Source: Micropruina sp. (GTDB lineage Bacteria; Actinomycetota; Actinomycetes; Propionibacteriales; Propionibacteriaceae). From it: DNA of 64,000 bases. Shown here piece by piece: positions 9,124-17,115 of this stretch (its first letter is position 1; each line of letters begins with the position of its first letter). Both the position numbers and the translations under genes were made by a program. Where the stretch lies: assembly GCA_016716635.1 (NCBI GenBank), contig JADJVZ010000011.1, forward strand, positions 248,001 to 312,000, in the 5' to 3' direction. Under the pieces are notes generated by a model. It was given only the letters and a program-made list of their open reading frames with translations, was not told the origin of the DNA and ran no database searches.

Positions 9124-9389
9124 GGAGGGGTGAACCCATCGCTGCAATACCTGACGCCGGGGGCCCGACCGTCAAGGGTGGGCGAAGCCCATCCCGCAGG
9201 GACGCCGTCAGGCGCCCTTGACGGGCGGGAACGGCGTCACACAATCAGCAGCGGGGCACCCCGAAACCCGCCCGCCCAATGGGCCAGCCATGCGCCCGGG
9301 GCCTGACCCACGACAGTGTCCTGACCCACGACAGTGTCCTGACCCACGACAGTGTCCTGCCCCCCGACAGTGTGAGGAAGGTGCTCACC
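9124..9389 (-). repeat. Right arm of the long inverted repeat, expanded by 54 bp
   Basis: This is the reverse complement of 8622-8834 but 53 bp longer. The extra length is explained by three additional copies of an 18-bp unit (9302-9355) plus a one-base indel. The element runs into the 3' end of the PhnP-like gene, whose stop at 9403-9405 lies in a further copy of the same GACAGTGTGA motif. Confidence 0.9.
9302..9373 (+). repeat. Four tandem copies of an 18-bp unit
   Basis: The unit CCTGACCCACGACAGTGT occurs at 9302, 9320 and 9338 exactly, and at 9356 with two changes. The left arm has only one equivalent unit, so the array grew in the right arm after the arms formed. Confidence 0.95.
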
Positions 9390-9402
9390 GTGAGCGCTTT
9401 GC

Positions 9403-10218
9403 TCACACTGTCTTTCGAGATCCGACGTGAAGGGCCGTCCCATCGGGATAAACCTCGGCGTCGATGGCCGCCAGCAGTCCTTGGAGTCGGGCCAACGGCG
9501 GATTGTGGTGGCCGAGGTGGATCGCGACGCACCGAGTGGTCGGATGGACGTTCCCCCAGGCGCGGAGATCGGCCAGCGCCGCGCCGAACGTCGCGAGATC
9601 GTGGTGATGAGGCGATTTGGAAGGAACCTCGCCGAAGGTTTCCTCCAGCATGACGAGGTCGAGCTGCCAGCCGGCCAGCCCCTCGCGGACGCCCGGCGCC
9701 CAGGGCCCGGTATCGGTGGCGTAGAGCAACGACGACGAACCGTCGCTGATCGCGTAGAGCACAGCCTCGCCGAAGGCTTCATGGGTGGCGGGCAACGCCG
9801 TGATGCGGTAGCCATCGACCTCCACGACGTCCCCGGCCGTCACCTGGACGAACGTCACACTCTCATCGCCGGGTTCGAGCCACTCTCGGCAGGACGCGAT
9901 CACCGGGGCCGGACCGATGACCCGCAGTGGAGGCGGTGGGGAGTCGAGCCAGGCCCGATGCAGCAGGAATGAAGGGTGGCAATGGTCGTCGTGCGCATGG
10001 GTGATACACACCGTGGTGACCTGTGTGAGATCGCGTCCAGCGTGCGCGGCGGCCCGGTTCATGTCGGCGCCGGCGTCCAGCAGGAGCCGATCGTCGACCA
10101 ACGCGCTGGTGTTCGCGCGGACCAGGCCGAGCCGCCGATTGTCGGCGCAGGAGGCGCACGGACACCAGGGGTTCGGCCAGCCGTCGGCGGCGCCGGTTCC
10201 GAGCAAGGTGACATCCAT
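9403..10218 (-). CDS. MBL-fold metallo-hydrolase, PhnP-like
   Basis: This is a 271-residue metallo-beta-lactamase-fold hydrolase. THAHDDHCH is the two-metal HxHxDH signature. An N-terminal LGTGAADGWP segment and a CPCASC cysteine cluster resemble PhnP-type phosphodiesterases, in which these cysteines bind a structural zinc. Further ligands could be the H in PATHEAF and D in ATDTG. ATG 10218 follows CAAGAT by six bases, a leaderless arrangement. It diverges from dprE1. No phosphonate genes are nearby, so the real substrate may be another cyclic phosphate ester. Confidence 0.8.
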   Translation of the reverse strand: MDVTLLGTGAADGWPNPWCPCASCADNRRLGLVRANTSALVDDRLLLDAGADMNRAAAHAGRDLTQVTTVCITHAHDDHCHPSFLLHRAWLDSPPPPLRVIGPAPVIASCREWLEPGDESVTFVQVTAGDVVEVDGYRITALPATHEAFGEAVLYAISDGSSSLLYATDTGPWAPGVREGLAGWQLDLVMLEETFGEVPSKSPHHHDLATFGAALADLRAWGNVHPTTRCVAIHLGHHNPPLARLQGLLAAIDAEVYPDGTALHVGSRKTV

Positions 10219-10271
10219 GCCCCCATCTTGGCCAAACCTCGACCCTGATGGCAGGGATAGACTCGCAGTCA

Positions 10272-11651
10272 ATGGCTACCAACGAGAAGACCTCACTCAC
10301 CGGCTGGGGCCGCACGGCCGCCACCGTCGCGGACGTCGTCCGTCCGACCACCGTCACCCAACTCACCCAAGCGGTGCAGCGCGCCGCGGACGGTGGCCGC
10401 GGGGTGCTTGCCCGGGGGCTCGGGCGCTCTTATGGCGATGTCGCCCAAAACGCCGGCGGCGTCGTGATCGACATGGGCGGGCTTTCGATCATTCACCGCA
10501 TCGACACCGCCTCGGCCACGGTCGATGTGGACGCGGGCGTGAGCCTTGACACCCTGATGAAGGCTTGCCTGCCGTTCGGTTTCTGGATCCCGGTCCTGCC
10601 CGGCACTCGCCAGGTCACCGTCGGCGGCGCGATCGGGTGCGACGTCCACGGCAAGAACCACCACAGCGCCGGTTCGTTCGGCAACCACGTCGTCTCGATG
10701 GACCTCCTCGTGGCGGACGGTCGGACGCTCACCCTCACTCCCGGCGGCAGCCCGGACGATCCGGACGCCTCGCTGTTCTGGGCGACCGTCGGCGGCATTG
10801 GCCTCACGGGGATCATCGTCCGGGCCACCCTCGAACTCGAGCGCACCGAGACCGCCTACTTCAAGGCCGACGGCATTTCGACACACTCCCTCGATGAGAC
10901 GATCGCCGTCCACTCCGACGGCTCCGAGGCGCGCTACGCCTACTCGTCGGCCTGGTTCGACGCCATCTCGGCCCCGCCCAAGCTCGGACGCGCGGCCCTC
11001 TCGCGCGGCAACCTCGCCACGCTGGACGAACTGCCCGCCAAGCTGAAGTCCAACCCGCTGGCGTTCACGGCCAAGCCGCTGGTGAGCCTGCCCGACATTT
11101 TCCCGAACGGGCTGGCCAACAAGCTGACTTTCACCGCCCTCGGCGAGCTGTGGTACGCCAAGTCCGGTACTTACACGGGCAAGATCCAGTCGCTCACCGG
11201 CTTCTACCACCCGCTGGACATGTTCGGCGATTGGAACCGGGCCTACGGTCCGGCGGGCTTCCTGCAGTACCAGTTCGTGGTGCCGCCGCAGGCGATCGAC
11301 GAGTTCAAGGCGATCATCGGCGACATTCAGGCGTCGGGGAATTACTCCTTCCTCAATGTGTTCAAGTTGTTCGGCGAGGGCAACCGCGCACCGCTGTCTT
11401 ACCCGATGGCGGGCTGGAACGTGTGCGTGGACTTCCCCATCAAAGCGGGCCTCACGCCGTTCCTGCGCGACCTCGACGCGCGGATCCTCGAGTTTGGCGG
11501 ACGCCTCTACACCGCGAAGGATTCGCGGACCGACGCCGCCACCTTCCATGCCATGTATCCCCGCATCGGGGAGTGGTTGGATGTCCGCCGCCGCATCGAC
11601 CCCGATGGGGTCTTCGCCTCTGACATGGCCCGCAGATTGGAACTTGCATGA
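10272..11651 (+). CDS. dprE1: DprE1-like decaprenylphosphoryl-ribose 2'-oxidase (FAD)
   Basis: In mycobacteria DprE1 oxidises decaprenylphosphoryl-ribose at C2', the first half of the epimerisation giving the arabinose donor of the cell wall. This 459-residue protein has the VAO-type FAD segment GRSYGD near residue 55 and a VTVGGAIGCDVHGKNHH region near 120. SYPMAGWNVCVDFPIK contains the cysteine equivalent to the benzothiazinone target of mycobacterial DprE1. ATG 10272 lies eight bases after TAGACT; ATG 10248 lies upstream of that -10 box. The next gene overlaps by ATGA and encodes the partner reductase. Confidence 0.9.
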   Translation: MATNEKTSLTGWGRTAATVADVVRPTTVTQLTQAVQRAADGGRGVLARGLGRSYGDVAQNAGGVVIDMGGLSIIHRIDTASATVDVDAGVSLDTLMKACLPFGFWIPVLPGTRQVTVGGAIGCDVHGKNHHSAGSFGNHVVSMDLLVADGRTLTLTPGGSPDDPDASLFWATVGGIGLTGIIVRATLELERTETAYFKADGISTHSLDETIAVHSDGSEARYAYSSAWFDAISAPPKLGRAALSRGNLATLDELPAKLKSNPLAFTAKPLVSLPDIFPNGLANKLTFTALGELWYAKSGTYTGKIQSLTGFYHPLDMFGDWNRAYGPAGFLQYQFVVPPQAIDEFKAIIGDIQASGNYSFLNVFKLFGEGNRAPLSYPMAGWNVCVDFPIKAGLTPFLRDLDARILEFGGRLYTAKDSRTDAATFHAMYPRIGEWLDVRRRIDPDGVFASDMARRLELA

Positions 11652-12406
11652 TCGACGCCACCGGAAACCCCCAATCCATCTTGGTGTTGGGGGGCACGTC
11701 CGACATCGGGCTGGCCGTCTGCGCGGCTTACCTGGCGCGTCAGCCGGCGAAGATCGTCCTGGCTTGTCGTCCCGGCACCCGGACGGACGACGCGGTCGCC
11801 GATCTGGTGAATCGGGGCGCCACGGACGTTCAGACCATCGACTTCGATGCCCTCGACTTCGCCTCGCATCCGGCGGTGCTGGACGAGGCCTTCGCCCAGG
11901 GCGACATCGACGTGGCCATCGTTGCGTTCGGACTGCTGGGTGATGCCGAGCAGTTGTGGCAGGACCAGGCCAAGGCCGTCGAGTTGGCGCAGCTGAACTA
12001 CACCGGCGCGGTGAGCGTGGGCGTCCTGCTGGGGCAGCGCATGACCGCGCAGGGGCACGGCAAGATCGTCGCGCTGAGCAGCGTGGCGGGCGAGAAGGTC
12101 CGTCGTTCGAACTTCGTCTACGGCTCGTCGAAGGCCGGTGTGGATGCGTTCTACCGCAACCTTGGCCAGGCGTTGGCGCCCGCGGGTGTCGGGGTCACTG
12201 TCGTGCGTCCGGGGCAGGTGCGCACCAAGATGAGCGCGGGCGTGAAAGAGGCGCCCCTCACCCTGGATGCCGACGAGGCGGCTCGGCAGATTGTGGTGGC
12301 CGTCGACGCCGGCAAGGAGCTCGTGTGGGTGCCCCCGGCGTTCCGGTTCGTGATGTTTGCGTTGAAGCACATCCCCGACCCGATCTTCCGTCGGCTCCGG
12401 ATCTGA
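11648..12406 (+). CDS. dprE2: DprE2-like short-chain reductase
   Basis: This is the NAD(P)H-dependent partner of DprE1 that reduces the keto intermediate to decaprenylphosphoryl-arabinose. The 252 residues form a classical SDR: LVLGGTSDIGLA is the nucleotide-binding glycine motif. The catalytic residues are Ser in ALSSVAG and YGSSK with Tyr and Lys spaced by three. Its start overlaps the dprE1 stop (ATGA), so the pair is translationally coupled, as in mycobacteria. No arabinosyltransferase or ubiA-like gene lies in the window. Confidence 0.9.
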   Translation: MIDATGNPQSILVLGGTSDIGLAVCAAYLARQPAKIVLACRPGTRTDDAVADLVNRGATDVQTIDFDALDFASHPAVLDEAFAQGDIDVAIVAFGLLGDAEQLWQDQAKAVELAQLNYTGAVSVGVLLGQRMTAQGHGKIVALSSVAGEKVRRSNFVYGSSKAGVDAFYRNLGQALAPAGVGVTVVRPGQVRTKMSAGVKEAPLTLDADEAARQIVVAVDAGKELVWVPPAFRFVMFALKHIPDPIFRRLRI

Positions 12407-12425
12407 TCCGGCCGAGGCCTTTGGG

Positions 12426-13337
12426 CTAGGACGCCCTGCGCCCGAGCTCGCGTCCGAGCGCCGACAGCAGCGCCACGGTGCGGATGGCGGCGGGGTTCGT
12501 CCCGGCGCGGTCGCGAACCAGCGCGACGATCCGCCGCTGCGGCGTCGGGTTCAGCGGACGTACGTAGGCGACGTCGAAGTCCGACCAGTGTGAGGCTAGT
12601 TGGGGCACCACGGTGACCCCCACGCCCGCGGAGACGAACGCCAGGCCCGTCACGTGGTCTTGGGCGCGGGCGACGTAGCGCGGCGTGAACCCCGCCTCGG
12701 CGCAGGAGAGGGCGGTGATCCGCGTGGCGACGTGGTCGCGGAAGTCGTATTGCACCCACTCGTCATCGGCGAAATCGCGGAGATCGGCCGTCTCCCGATC
12801 GGCCAGCGGATGTTCCAGTGGCAGCGCCATCACGAAGTCATCGATCCCGAGCACGCGGCGCCCGTAGGCGGGCGGTACCGGGGTCGTTTCGCTCAACAGT
12901 TCGGTGTGAATCTCAATGTCGGCGCGGCCCGCGGACTCGACTCCCTCGGCCTCGTTGATGGACAGTTCCAGCGTAAGGCCGGGAAATTCGCGGCGCAGGG
13001 TGCGGGTGATGGACGGCATCCAGGCGTAAGCGGCTGAGGCGAAGGTGGCGATGGTCAGCCGCTTCTTCACACCGCTGCGCAACTCGCGGGCGGTGGCCTC
13101 AAGGCGGGCGTTCGCGTCCAGCACCTCGACGGACGCCTTGGACAACTCCACCGCTGCGGGCGTGGGACGAATCCCGCGTCCCACGTGTTCGACCAGCGGG
13201 AAGCCGACCTCGGTGCTCAGGGTCTTCAAATGCTGGCTCACGGTCGAGGGACGGTAGCCCAAACGGCGAGCTGTTTCGTTCACCGAGCCACTCGCAACGA
13301 CGGCTCGAAGGATGCGCAAACGGTTGAGATCGAACAC
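12426..13337 (-). CDS. LysR-family transcriptional regulator
   Basis: This 303-residue regulator has an N-terminal winged HTH (about residues 3-62, with SGSVNETARRLGYRPSTVSQ as the helix-turn-helix). A periplasmic-binding-type effector domain spans about 90-295. GTG 13337 follows TACTAT by six bases, so the message is leaderless. It is divergent from two tiny ORFs and convergent with dprE2. Palindromic sites between the divergent starts suggest autoregulation, as is typical of the family. The effector and regulon are not evident. Confidence 0.88.
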   Translation of the reverse strand: MFDLNRLRILRAVVASGSVNETARRLGYRPSTVSQHLKTLSTEVGFPLVEHVGRGIRPTPAAVELSKASVEVLDANARLEATARELRSGVKKRLTIATFASAAYAWMPSITRTLRREFPGLTLELSINEAEGVESAGRADIEIHTELLSETTPVPPAYGRRVLGIDDFVMALPLEHPLADRETADLRDFADDEWVQYDFRDHVATRITALSCAEAGFTPRYVARAQDHVTGLAFVSAGVGVTVVPQLASHWSDFDVAYVRPLNPTPQRRIVALVRDRAGTNPAAIRTVALLSALGRELGRRAS

Positions 13338-13349
13338 AGGTCAATAGTA

Positions 13350-13381
13350 CGGTAATACCGAATGATCGTACGGAATTCATT
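13350..13381. promoter_or_regulatory. Candidate LysR-type operator between lysR and the small ORFs
   Basis: CGGTAATACCG at 13350-13360 is a 5+1+5 palindrome just upstream of the lysR -10 box (13349-13344). AATGA and TCATT at 13361-13381 form a second inverted repeat with 11 bases between the halves, the spacing typical of LysR sites. Confidence 0.45.
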
Positions 13382-13418
13382 GCTTGTGCCGAACGAAAAT
13401 CCTCCCCACACTAGAGGT

Positions 13419-13568
13419 ATGTGGAGTTACACCGTGACAGACAGGGACCGCCAGCGCGTGGTTCACGACCTCGAGATCTTGGCGCAGTCTGATCCGCGCC
13501 CCGCCCCCGAGGGCCGCGCCTTTTGGAACCTGCCTCGTCTGCGACGCCACGTGGTGCGCGCCGTCTAA
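13419..13568 (+). CDS. Small Arg-rich protein, 49 aa, unknown
   Basis: Candidate short gene starting MWSYTVTDRD and ending in an Arg/Val-rich tail. A CACACT hexamer lies six bases before the ATG, matching the leaderless pattern seen across the window. It is divergent from lysR and may be under its control. I do not recognise the family. Translation is plausible, not proven. Confidence 0.4.
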   Translation: MWSYTVTDRDRQRVVHDLEILAQSDPRPAPEGRAFWNLPRLRRHVVRAV

Positions 13569-13669
13569 AGCGGCCCCCGCTGTGCGGCGCCCTGCCCCCC
13601 GACTTTGGGCGCCGCGCAGGCACCTCTCTTCCCCTCAACCCCTTTCAACTCGCAGCCAAGGAGGCCGCC

Positions 13670-13804
13670 ATGTTGCATCTCCCACGGCGCACGCGCCAGC
13701 AATCCACCCGCCCGACCATCCAAGAACGTCGAACCGCTCGTCGCGATCCGCTCGACGTCGCCGTCATGAAGACGCAGGCGAAACTGTCCCTGCCGATTCG
13801 CTGA
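13670..13804 (+). CDS. Small basic protein, 44 aa, unknown
   Basis: This short ORF starts at ATG 13670 behind a strong AAGGAGG Shine-Dalgarno with seven bases of spacing. It ends three bases before a strong terminator stem-loop begins, so it has all the signals of a real gene. The product is rich in Arg and Thr with an LDVAVMKTQAKLSLP tail. No family is recognised. It may share a transcript with the 49-aa ORF upstream. Confidence 0.55.
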   Translation: MLHLPRRTRQQSTRPTIQERRTARRDPLDVAVMKTQAKLSLPIR

Positions 13805-13809
13805 GGCCC

Positions 13810-13834
13810 AAGCCCGCTCCGTGTGAGCGGGCTT
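13810..13834. terminator. Terminator after the small basic ORF
   Basis: AAGCCCGCTC and GAGCGGGCTT form a perfect 10-bp stem with a 5-base loop, followed by T. It lies between the plus-strand small ORF and the minus-strand VOC gene, so it can work in both directions. Confidence 0.85.
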
Positions 13835-13866
13835 TCGCACGTCCGGGGCCACCACGGCGGCTGGGC

Positions 13867-14607
13867 CTAGGTTCCCAGCGTCCCCGTCATGGGGTTGCGG
13901 TCGGTGAGGCAGTAGACCTGGCCGTAGGGCGACCGCATGACCGTCCAGCGCTCGTGGACGCCGATCACGTCCGCCCCTAGCTCACGGTGCTGGACGACTG
14001 CCGCCGCGCGATCGCGGGCCGCGAGGTCGGGATGGCCGCGGACGGGGCCCGAGCCGTCGTCCAAGCGCTGCAGCAGCAGGCGCAGTTGCCCTGTCCGTCC
14101 GAGCACAACGAACTCGGCGCGGCTTCCGGTCGCGGGCGTCCGCCCGGTAAACGCCGTCCAGAACGCCACCTCGGTCTCCCAGAGGGCGGGGGGAATGTCG
14201 AGGCAGAGTTGGTCGACGATGACCGGCTCGGAACGATCGACGACGCGGGCCGACGTGCCCACCGTCTGACAGAAGGTGAAGCCGCCGGGGGAGCGTTGCA
14301 CCTCGACGTCGTGGTAGGTCCACGCCGGAGTGGCGCCCAACTCCAGCGCCCGGGCCGTCGCTGCGCGGCGAGAAAGAGTGTCGAGGTCCAGGTGCACGCC
14401 AGCCGGGCCAGCCACCGCCTGCAGCTTCAGCCACGAGTCGCCCGAGGCAGAGAGAAGGGTGACGAACTGATCTTGTTCTCCGCGCCGCGGCGAGGGCGTC
14501 CAGCCAGTCACGGACGCCCAGAAGGCAAGGCCGTCCTCAAAGTCCGCACGGGGAATATCGAGGAACAGGTCGATCCAGGCGACCGCCCCCTCCTGCGGGC
14601 CGGTCAC
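13867..14607 (-). CDS. VOC-family protein, two glyoxalase-like domains
   Basis: These 246 residues form two tandem vicinal-oxygen-chelate modules. The first starts AWIDLFLDIPRADFEDGLAFW near residue 9 and the second QLCLDIPPALWETEVAFW near residue 126. Such proteins include glyoxalases, dioxygenases and resistance binding proteins; the specific reaction cannot be told. GTG 14607 overlaps the LysE stop (GTGA), so it is coupled to the exporter gene. An upstream in-frame extension would lie wholly inside lysE and is rejected. Confidence 0.78.
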   Translation of the reverse strand: MTGPQEGAVAWIDLFLDIPRADFEDGLAFWASVTGWTPSPRRGEQDQFVTLLSASGDSWLKLQAVAGPAGVHLDLDTLSRRAATARALELGATPAWTYHDVEVQRSPGGFTFCQTVGTSARVVDRSEPVIVDQLCLDIPPALWETEVAFWTAFTGRTPATGSRAEFVVLGRTGQLRLLLQRLDDGSGPVRGHPDLAARDRAAAVVQHRELGADVIGVHERWTVMRSPYGQVYCLTDRNPMTGTLGT

Positions 14608-15227
14608 GGCGAAGAATCGGCGCCGGAGGCCAGCGTGAAGATGCCGAGGCCCACCAGCATCACCGCCCCGGTGCGCCGCAGTTGCACGAGTCGATGCGCG
14701 TCCCCGCCGAACCAGGCGCGCGCCTGGGCGGCCCCGAGGGCCCACAGCGAATCCCCGGCGATGGCCAGCGCGGCGAACGCGGCAGCTAGGACCAGCATTT
14801 GCAGGGTGGCCTCCGAGGCCCGGGTCACGAACTGGGGCAGGAACGCCGACAAGAAGATGAACGTCTTGGGGTTGCTGAGCCCGACCAGGAAGCCGCGCCC
14901 CAAGAGGTGCGAGGTGCCGCGGGCCGGCGCCGGAGCCGACTGCTCGGTGCCCGCGCCGCGCCACGCCTGGATGCCCAGGTACACGATGTAGAGCCCGCCG
15001 AGCACGCGGAGCACCAGCAGTGATCCACTCACCGCCGCCAACAGCGCGCCCAGTCCCAGCGAGACGGCCACGCCCTGGACGGCCACGCCCAACCCGTTGC
15101 CCAGCACCGAGAGCAGGGCCGCGCGGCGCCCATTCGCTAGCGATTGTCCGACGGCGAACAGCACGCTCGGACCCGGCACCGCGATGATCAAGATCGCGAG
15201 CGGTAGGAACGTGAGGACGGCAGGCAC
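14604..15227 (-). CDS. LysE/RhtB-family amino-acid exporter
   Basis: This is an inner-membrane efflux protein of 207 residues with about six helices. The N-terminal FLPLAILIIAVPGPSVLFAVGQ carries the PGP motif characteristic of the LysE/RhtB family. GLSNPKTFIFLSAFLPQFV is also family-typical. The likely substrate is an amino acid or derivative. GTG 15227 follows TAGGCT (15239-15234) by six bases, so it is leaderless. The first three bases of that -10 box are the stop codon of the upstream GH32 gene. Confidence 0.88.
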   Translation of the reverse strand: MPAVLTFLPLAILIIAVPGPSVLFAVGQSLANGRRAALLSVLGNGLGVAVQGVAVSLGLGALLAAVSGSLLVLRVLGGLYIVYLGIQAWRGAGTEQSAPAPARGTSHLLGRGFLVGLSNPKTFIFLSAFLPQFVTRASEATLQMLVLAAAFAALAIAGDSLWALGAAQARAWFGGDAHRLVQLRRTGAVMLVGLGIFTLASGADSSP

Positions 15228-15236
15228 CGCGTCAGC

Positions 15237-16289
15237 CTAAGGTGCGGGCGGACGCCACGCCAGCGTGGTGGTCACGCGCGTCCCGCCCTCGTCGAAGGTT
15301 TCGGTGCCAGCCTCGTCAGCTACCTGGACGAACGCCGCCTCGGGCACGCCCACCGGCCATTGCCGCAGTACCGGGCCCTCCTCGCCGCGGACCAGCGACA
15401 GCTCGCGCGGGGTGGTCATCCGGCCGCGGCCGCCATCGAGGGGAACGTCCGCGGCGTAGTCCCAGTTGCTCATCCAGGCGAGGAAGATCCGCCGCCCGTC
15501 CGGGGCATCGTTGAACGTTGTGCCCGCGTAGCAGTCGGGGCCGTGATCGAGCAGCGGCCAGGGGGTCTCGCCGAGGTCCGTGGGATCCGGTTCGCCCTGC
15601 CGCCACACCGGATCGATCGTGTACCGCATGCCCGTTCCCCGCCCCGGAGCCACGGGCCCCACGCTCACCAGCAGCACCTCGTGCAGCTCTCCCTCAATGG
15701 CCAGCGGGAATACGTCTGGGCATTCCACCAGTCCCTCGCCGGGGACGCGCAGCCAGCCGTCCAACGTCCAGGCCCGCAAGTCCGGCGAGCGGTACCGCAA
15801 CACCAGGTGGTCGGCGGCCTCGACGACGACCATCGTCCAACCGTCGACCTCCCGGAAGACCTTGGGGTCGCGAAAGTCCGGCGTACCCCGGGTGAGGACG
15901 GGGTTTCCCGGGAACGGCGTCCAGGTGAACCCGCCGTCGGTGCTGGACGCCAGCGATTGGGCCTGCGTGCCGTGGCGCGGGGAGCCGGGGGAGTAGTGGG
16001 AGGTGTAGACCGCCACGAGCGGGGCGACCCCGTCGCGGCCCAAGCCTGAGGTGTTCGCGACGTCGTGGACGACCGACCCCGAGAAGATCTGTTCCTCGGC
16101 CGTGCAGGGCAACGCGACGGCGTGTTCGGTCCAGGTGGCGAGGTCCGGGGAGGTGGCGTGCCCCCACGACATGGTGCCCCAGTCGACGCCCTCGGGATTG
16201 GTTTGGAAGAAGAGATGCCACAGCCCGCCGTGGACGATGAGCCCATTGGGGTCATTGATCCAGTCGCGGGAGGGACGAAAGCGCGCCAC
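15237..16289 (-). CDS. Glycoside hydrolase family 32 (sucrose/fructan hydrolase), catalytic domain only
   Basis: This 350-residue GH32 enzyme releases fructose from sucrose, sucrose-6-phosphate or fructans. WINDPNG near residue 10 holds the Asp nucleophile, FRDPKV near 145 the transition-state-stabilising Asp and ECPDVFPL near 195 the acid/base Glu. The five-bladed propeller is complete. The C-terminal beta-sandwich found in most GH32 proteins is missing or very short. No signal peptide is seen, so it is probably cytoplasmic. GTG 16289 lies six bases after TAGGCT. Confidence 0.88.
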   Translation of the reverse strand: MARFRPSRDWINDPNGLIVHGGLWHLFFQTNPEGVDWGTMSWGHATSPDLATWTEHAVALPCTAEEQIFSGSVVHDVANTSGLGRDGVAPLVAVYTSHYSPGSPRHGTQAQSLASSTDGGFTWTPFPGNPVLTRGTPDFRDPKVFREVDGWTMVVVEAADHLVLRYRSPDLRAWTLDGWLRVPGEGLVECPDVFPLAIEGELHEVLLVSVGPVAPGRGTGMRYTIDPVWRQGEPDPTDLGETPWPLLDHGPDCYAGTTFNDAPDGRRIFLAWMSNWDYAADVPLDGGRGRMTTPRELSLVRGEEGPVLRQWPVGVPEAAFVQVADEAGTETFDEGGTRVTTTLAWRPPAP

Positions 16290-16362
16290 CCGCCTAGCCT
16301 AGGCAGTGTCGGCGGTGCGATCGGTGTCGACCGGCCAGGGAACCCATGGATGGGAGGATCCG

Positions 16363-17028
16363 ATGAACATCACAGTCTTGGGCACCGGTGTGGTGGGACG
16401 GACGCTTGCGGGACGGCTGGCCGAGGTGGGCCACACGGTCTGGCTCGGGACGCGGGACACCGCCCGCGCGGAGCAAGGGCTCGTCGCGTGGCTGGCCGAG
16501 CACCCCGGGGTGAGCTTCGCGACGTTCGCCGAGGCGGCTTCGCACGGGGCGATGATCGTCCACGCGGGCAACGGGGTGCACGCCGAGGAGATTCTCGCCG
16601 CCGCCGGGGAGGCGAACCTGGCGGGCAAGGTCGTCATCGACGTGTCGAATCCGCTCGACTTCTCCCACGGCTTCCCGCCGAGCCTCACGGTGTGCAACAC
16701 CGACTCGCTGGCCGAGCGGCTTCAGCGCGCGTACCCCCAGGCGCGGATCGTCAAGGGACTCAACACCGTCACCGCCGCGGTGATGGTCGACCCGTCGCTC
16801 GTCGCTGGTCCGTTCAGCGTCTTTGTGGCCGGCGATGACTCCGATGCCCGCGGTCGGGCGGCGGGGCTGATCGCCGAGTTGGGCCACACCGACATCGTCG
16901 ACCTGGGCGCGCTCACCGCCGCTCGGGGCCTCGAAATGTTCCTGCCCTTGTGGCTGTCCCTCATGCAGTCGATGGGTTCCGCCAACTTCGGCGTCTTGCT
17001 GCAACGTCCGGCGCAGTCGACGGCCTAG
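16363..17028 (+). CDS. NADP oxidoreductase, F420-dependent-type Rossmann protein
   Basis: This 221-residue protein starts MNITVLGTGVVGRTLAGRL, an NADP-binding fold of the F420-dependent NADP reductase / ProC-like family. VVIDVSNPLDF and VKGLNTVTAAVM match relatives that lack a clear F420 partner. The role in this organism is unknown: NADP(H) redox or metabolite reduction. ATG 16363 has GGGAGG upstream. It is a single gene between divergent GH32 and convergent pabC. Confidence 0.78.
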   Translation: MNITVLGTGVVGRTLAGRLAEVGHTVWLGTRDTARAEQGLVAWLAEHPGVSFATFAEAASHGAMIVHAGNGVHAEEILAAAGEANLAGKVVIDVSNPLDFSHGFPPSLTVCNTDSLAERLQRAYPQARIVKGLNTVTAAVMVDPSLVAGPFSVFVAGDDSDARGRAAGLIAELGHTDIVDLGALTAARGLEMFLPLWLSLMQSMGSANFGVLLQRPAQSTA

Positions 17029-17051
17029 TACACCGAGGAGCCCGTCCGTCG

Positions 17052-17108
17052 CATCCCTGTCAGCTTCGGCCATGGACGTACCGTCCACAGCGGATGCTGA
17101 CGGGGATG
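17052..17108. terminator. Convergent terminator between the NADP oxidoreductase and pabC
   Basis: CATCCCTGTCAGC at 17052-17064 pairs with GCTGACGGGGATG at 17096-17108, a 13-bp stem with one G-T pair and a 31-base loop. It fills the space between converging genes. Confidence 0.6.
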
Positions 17109-17115
17109 TTTCGGA

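Noticed and set aside
9302..9373. The 18-bp repeats as a CRISPR array
   Set aside because: Units are directly adjacent with no spacers, and no cas gene is present.
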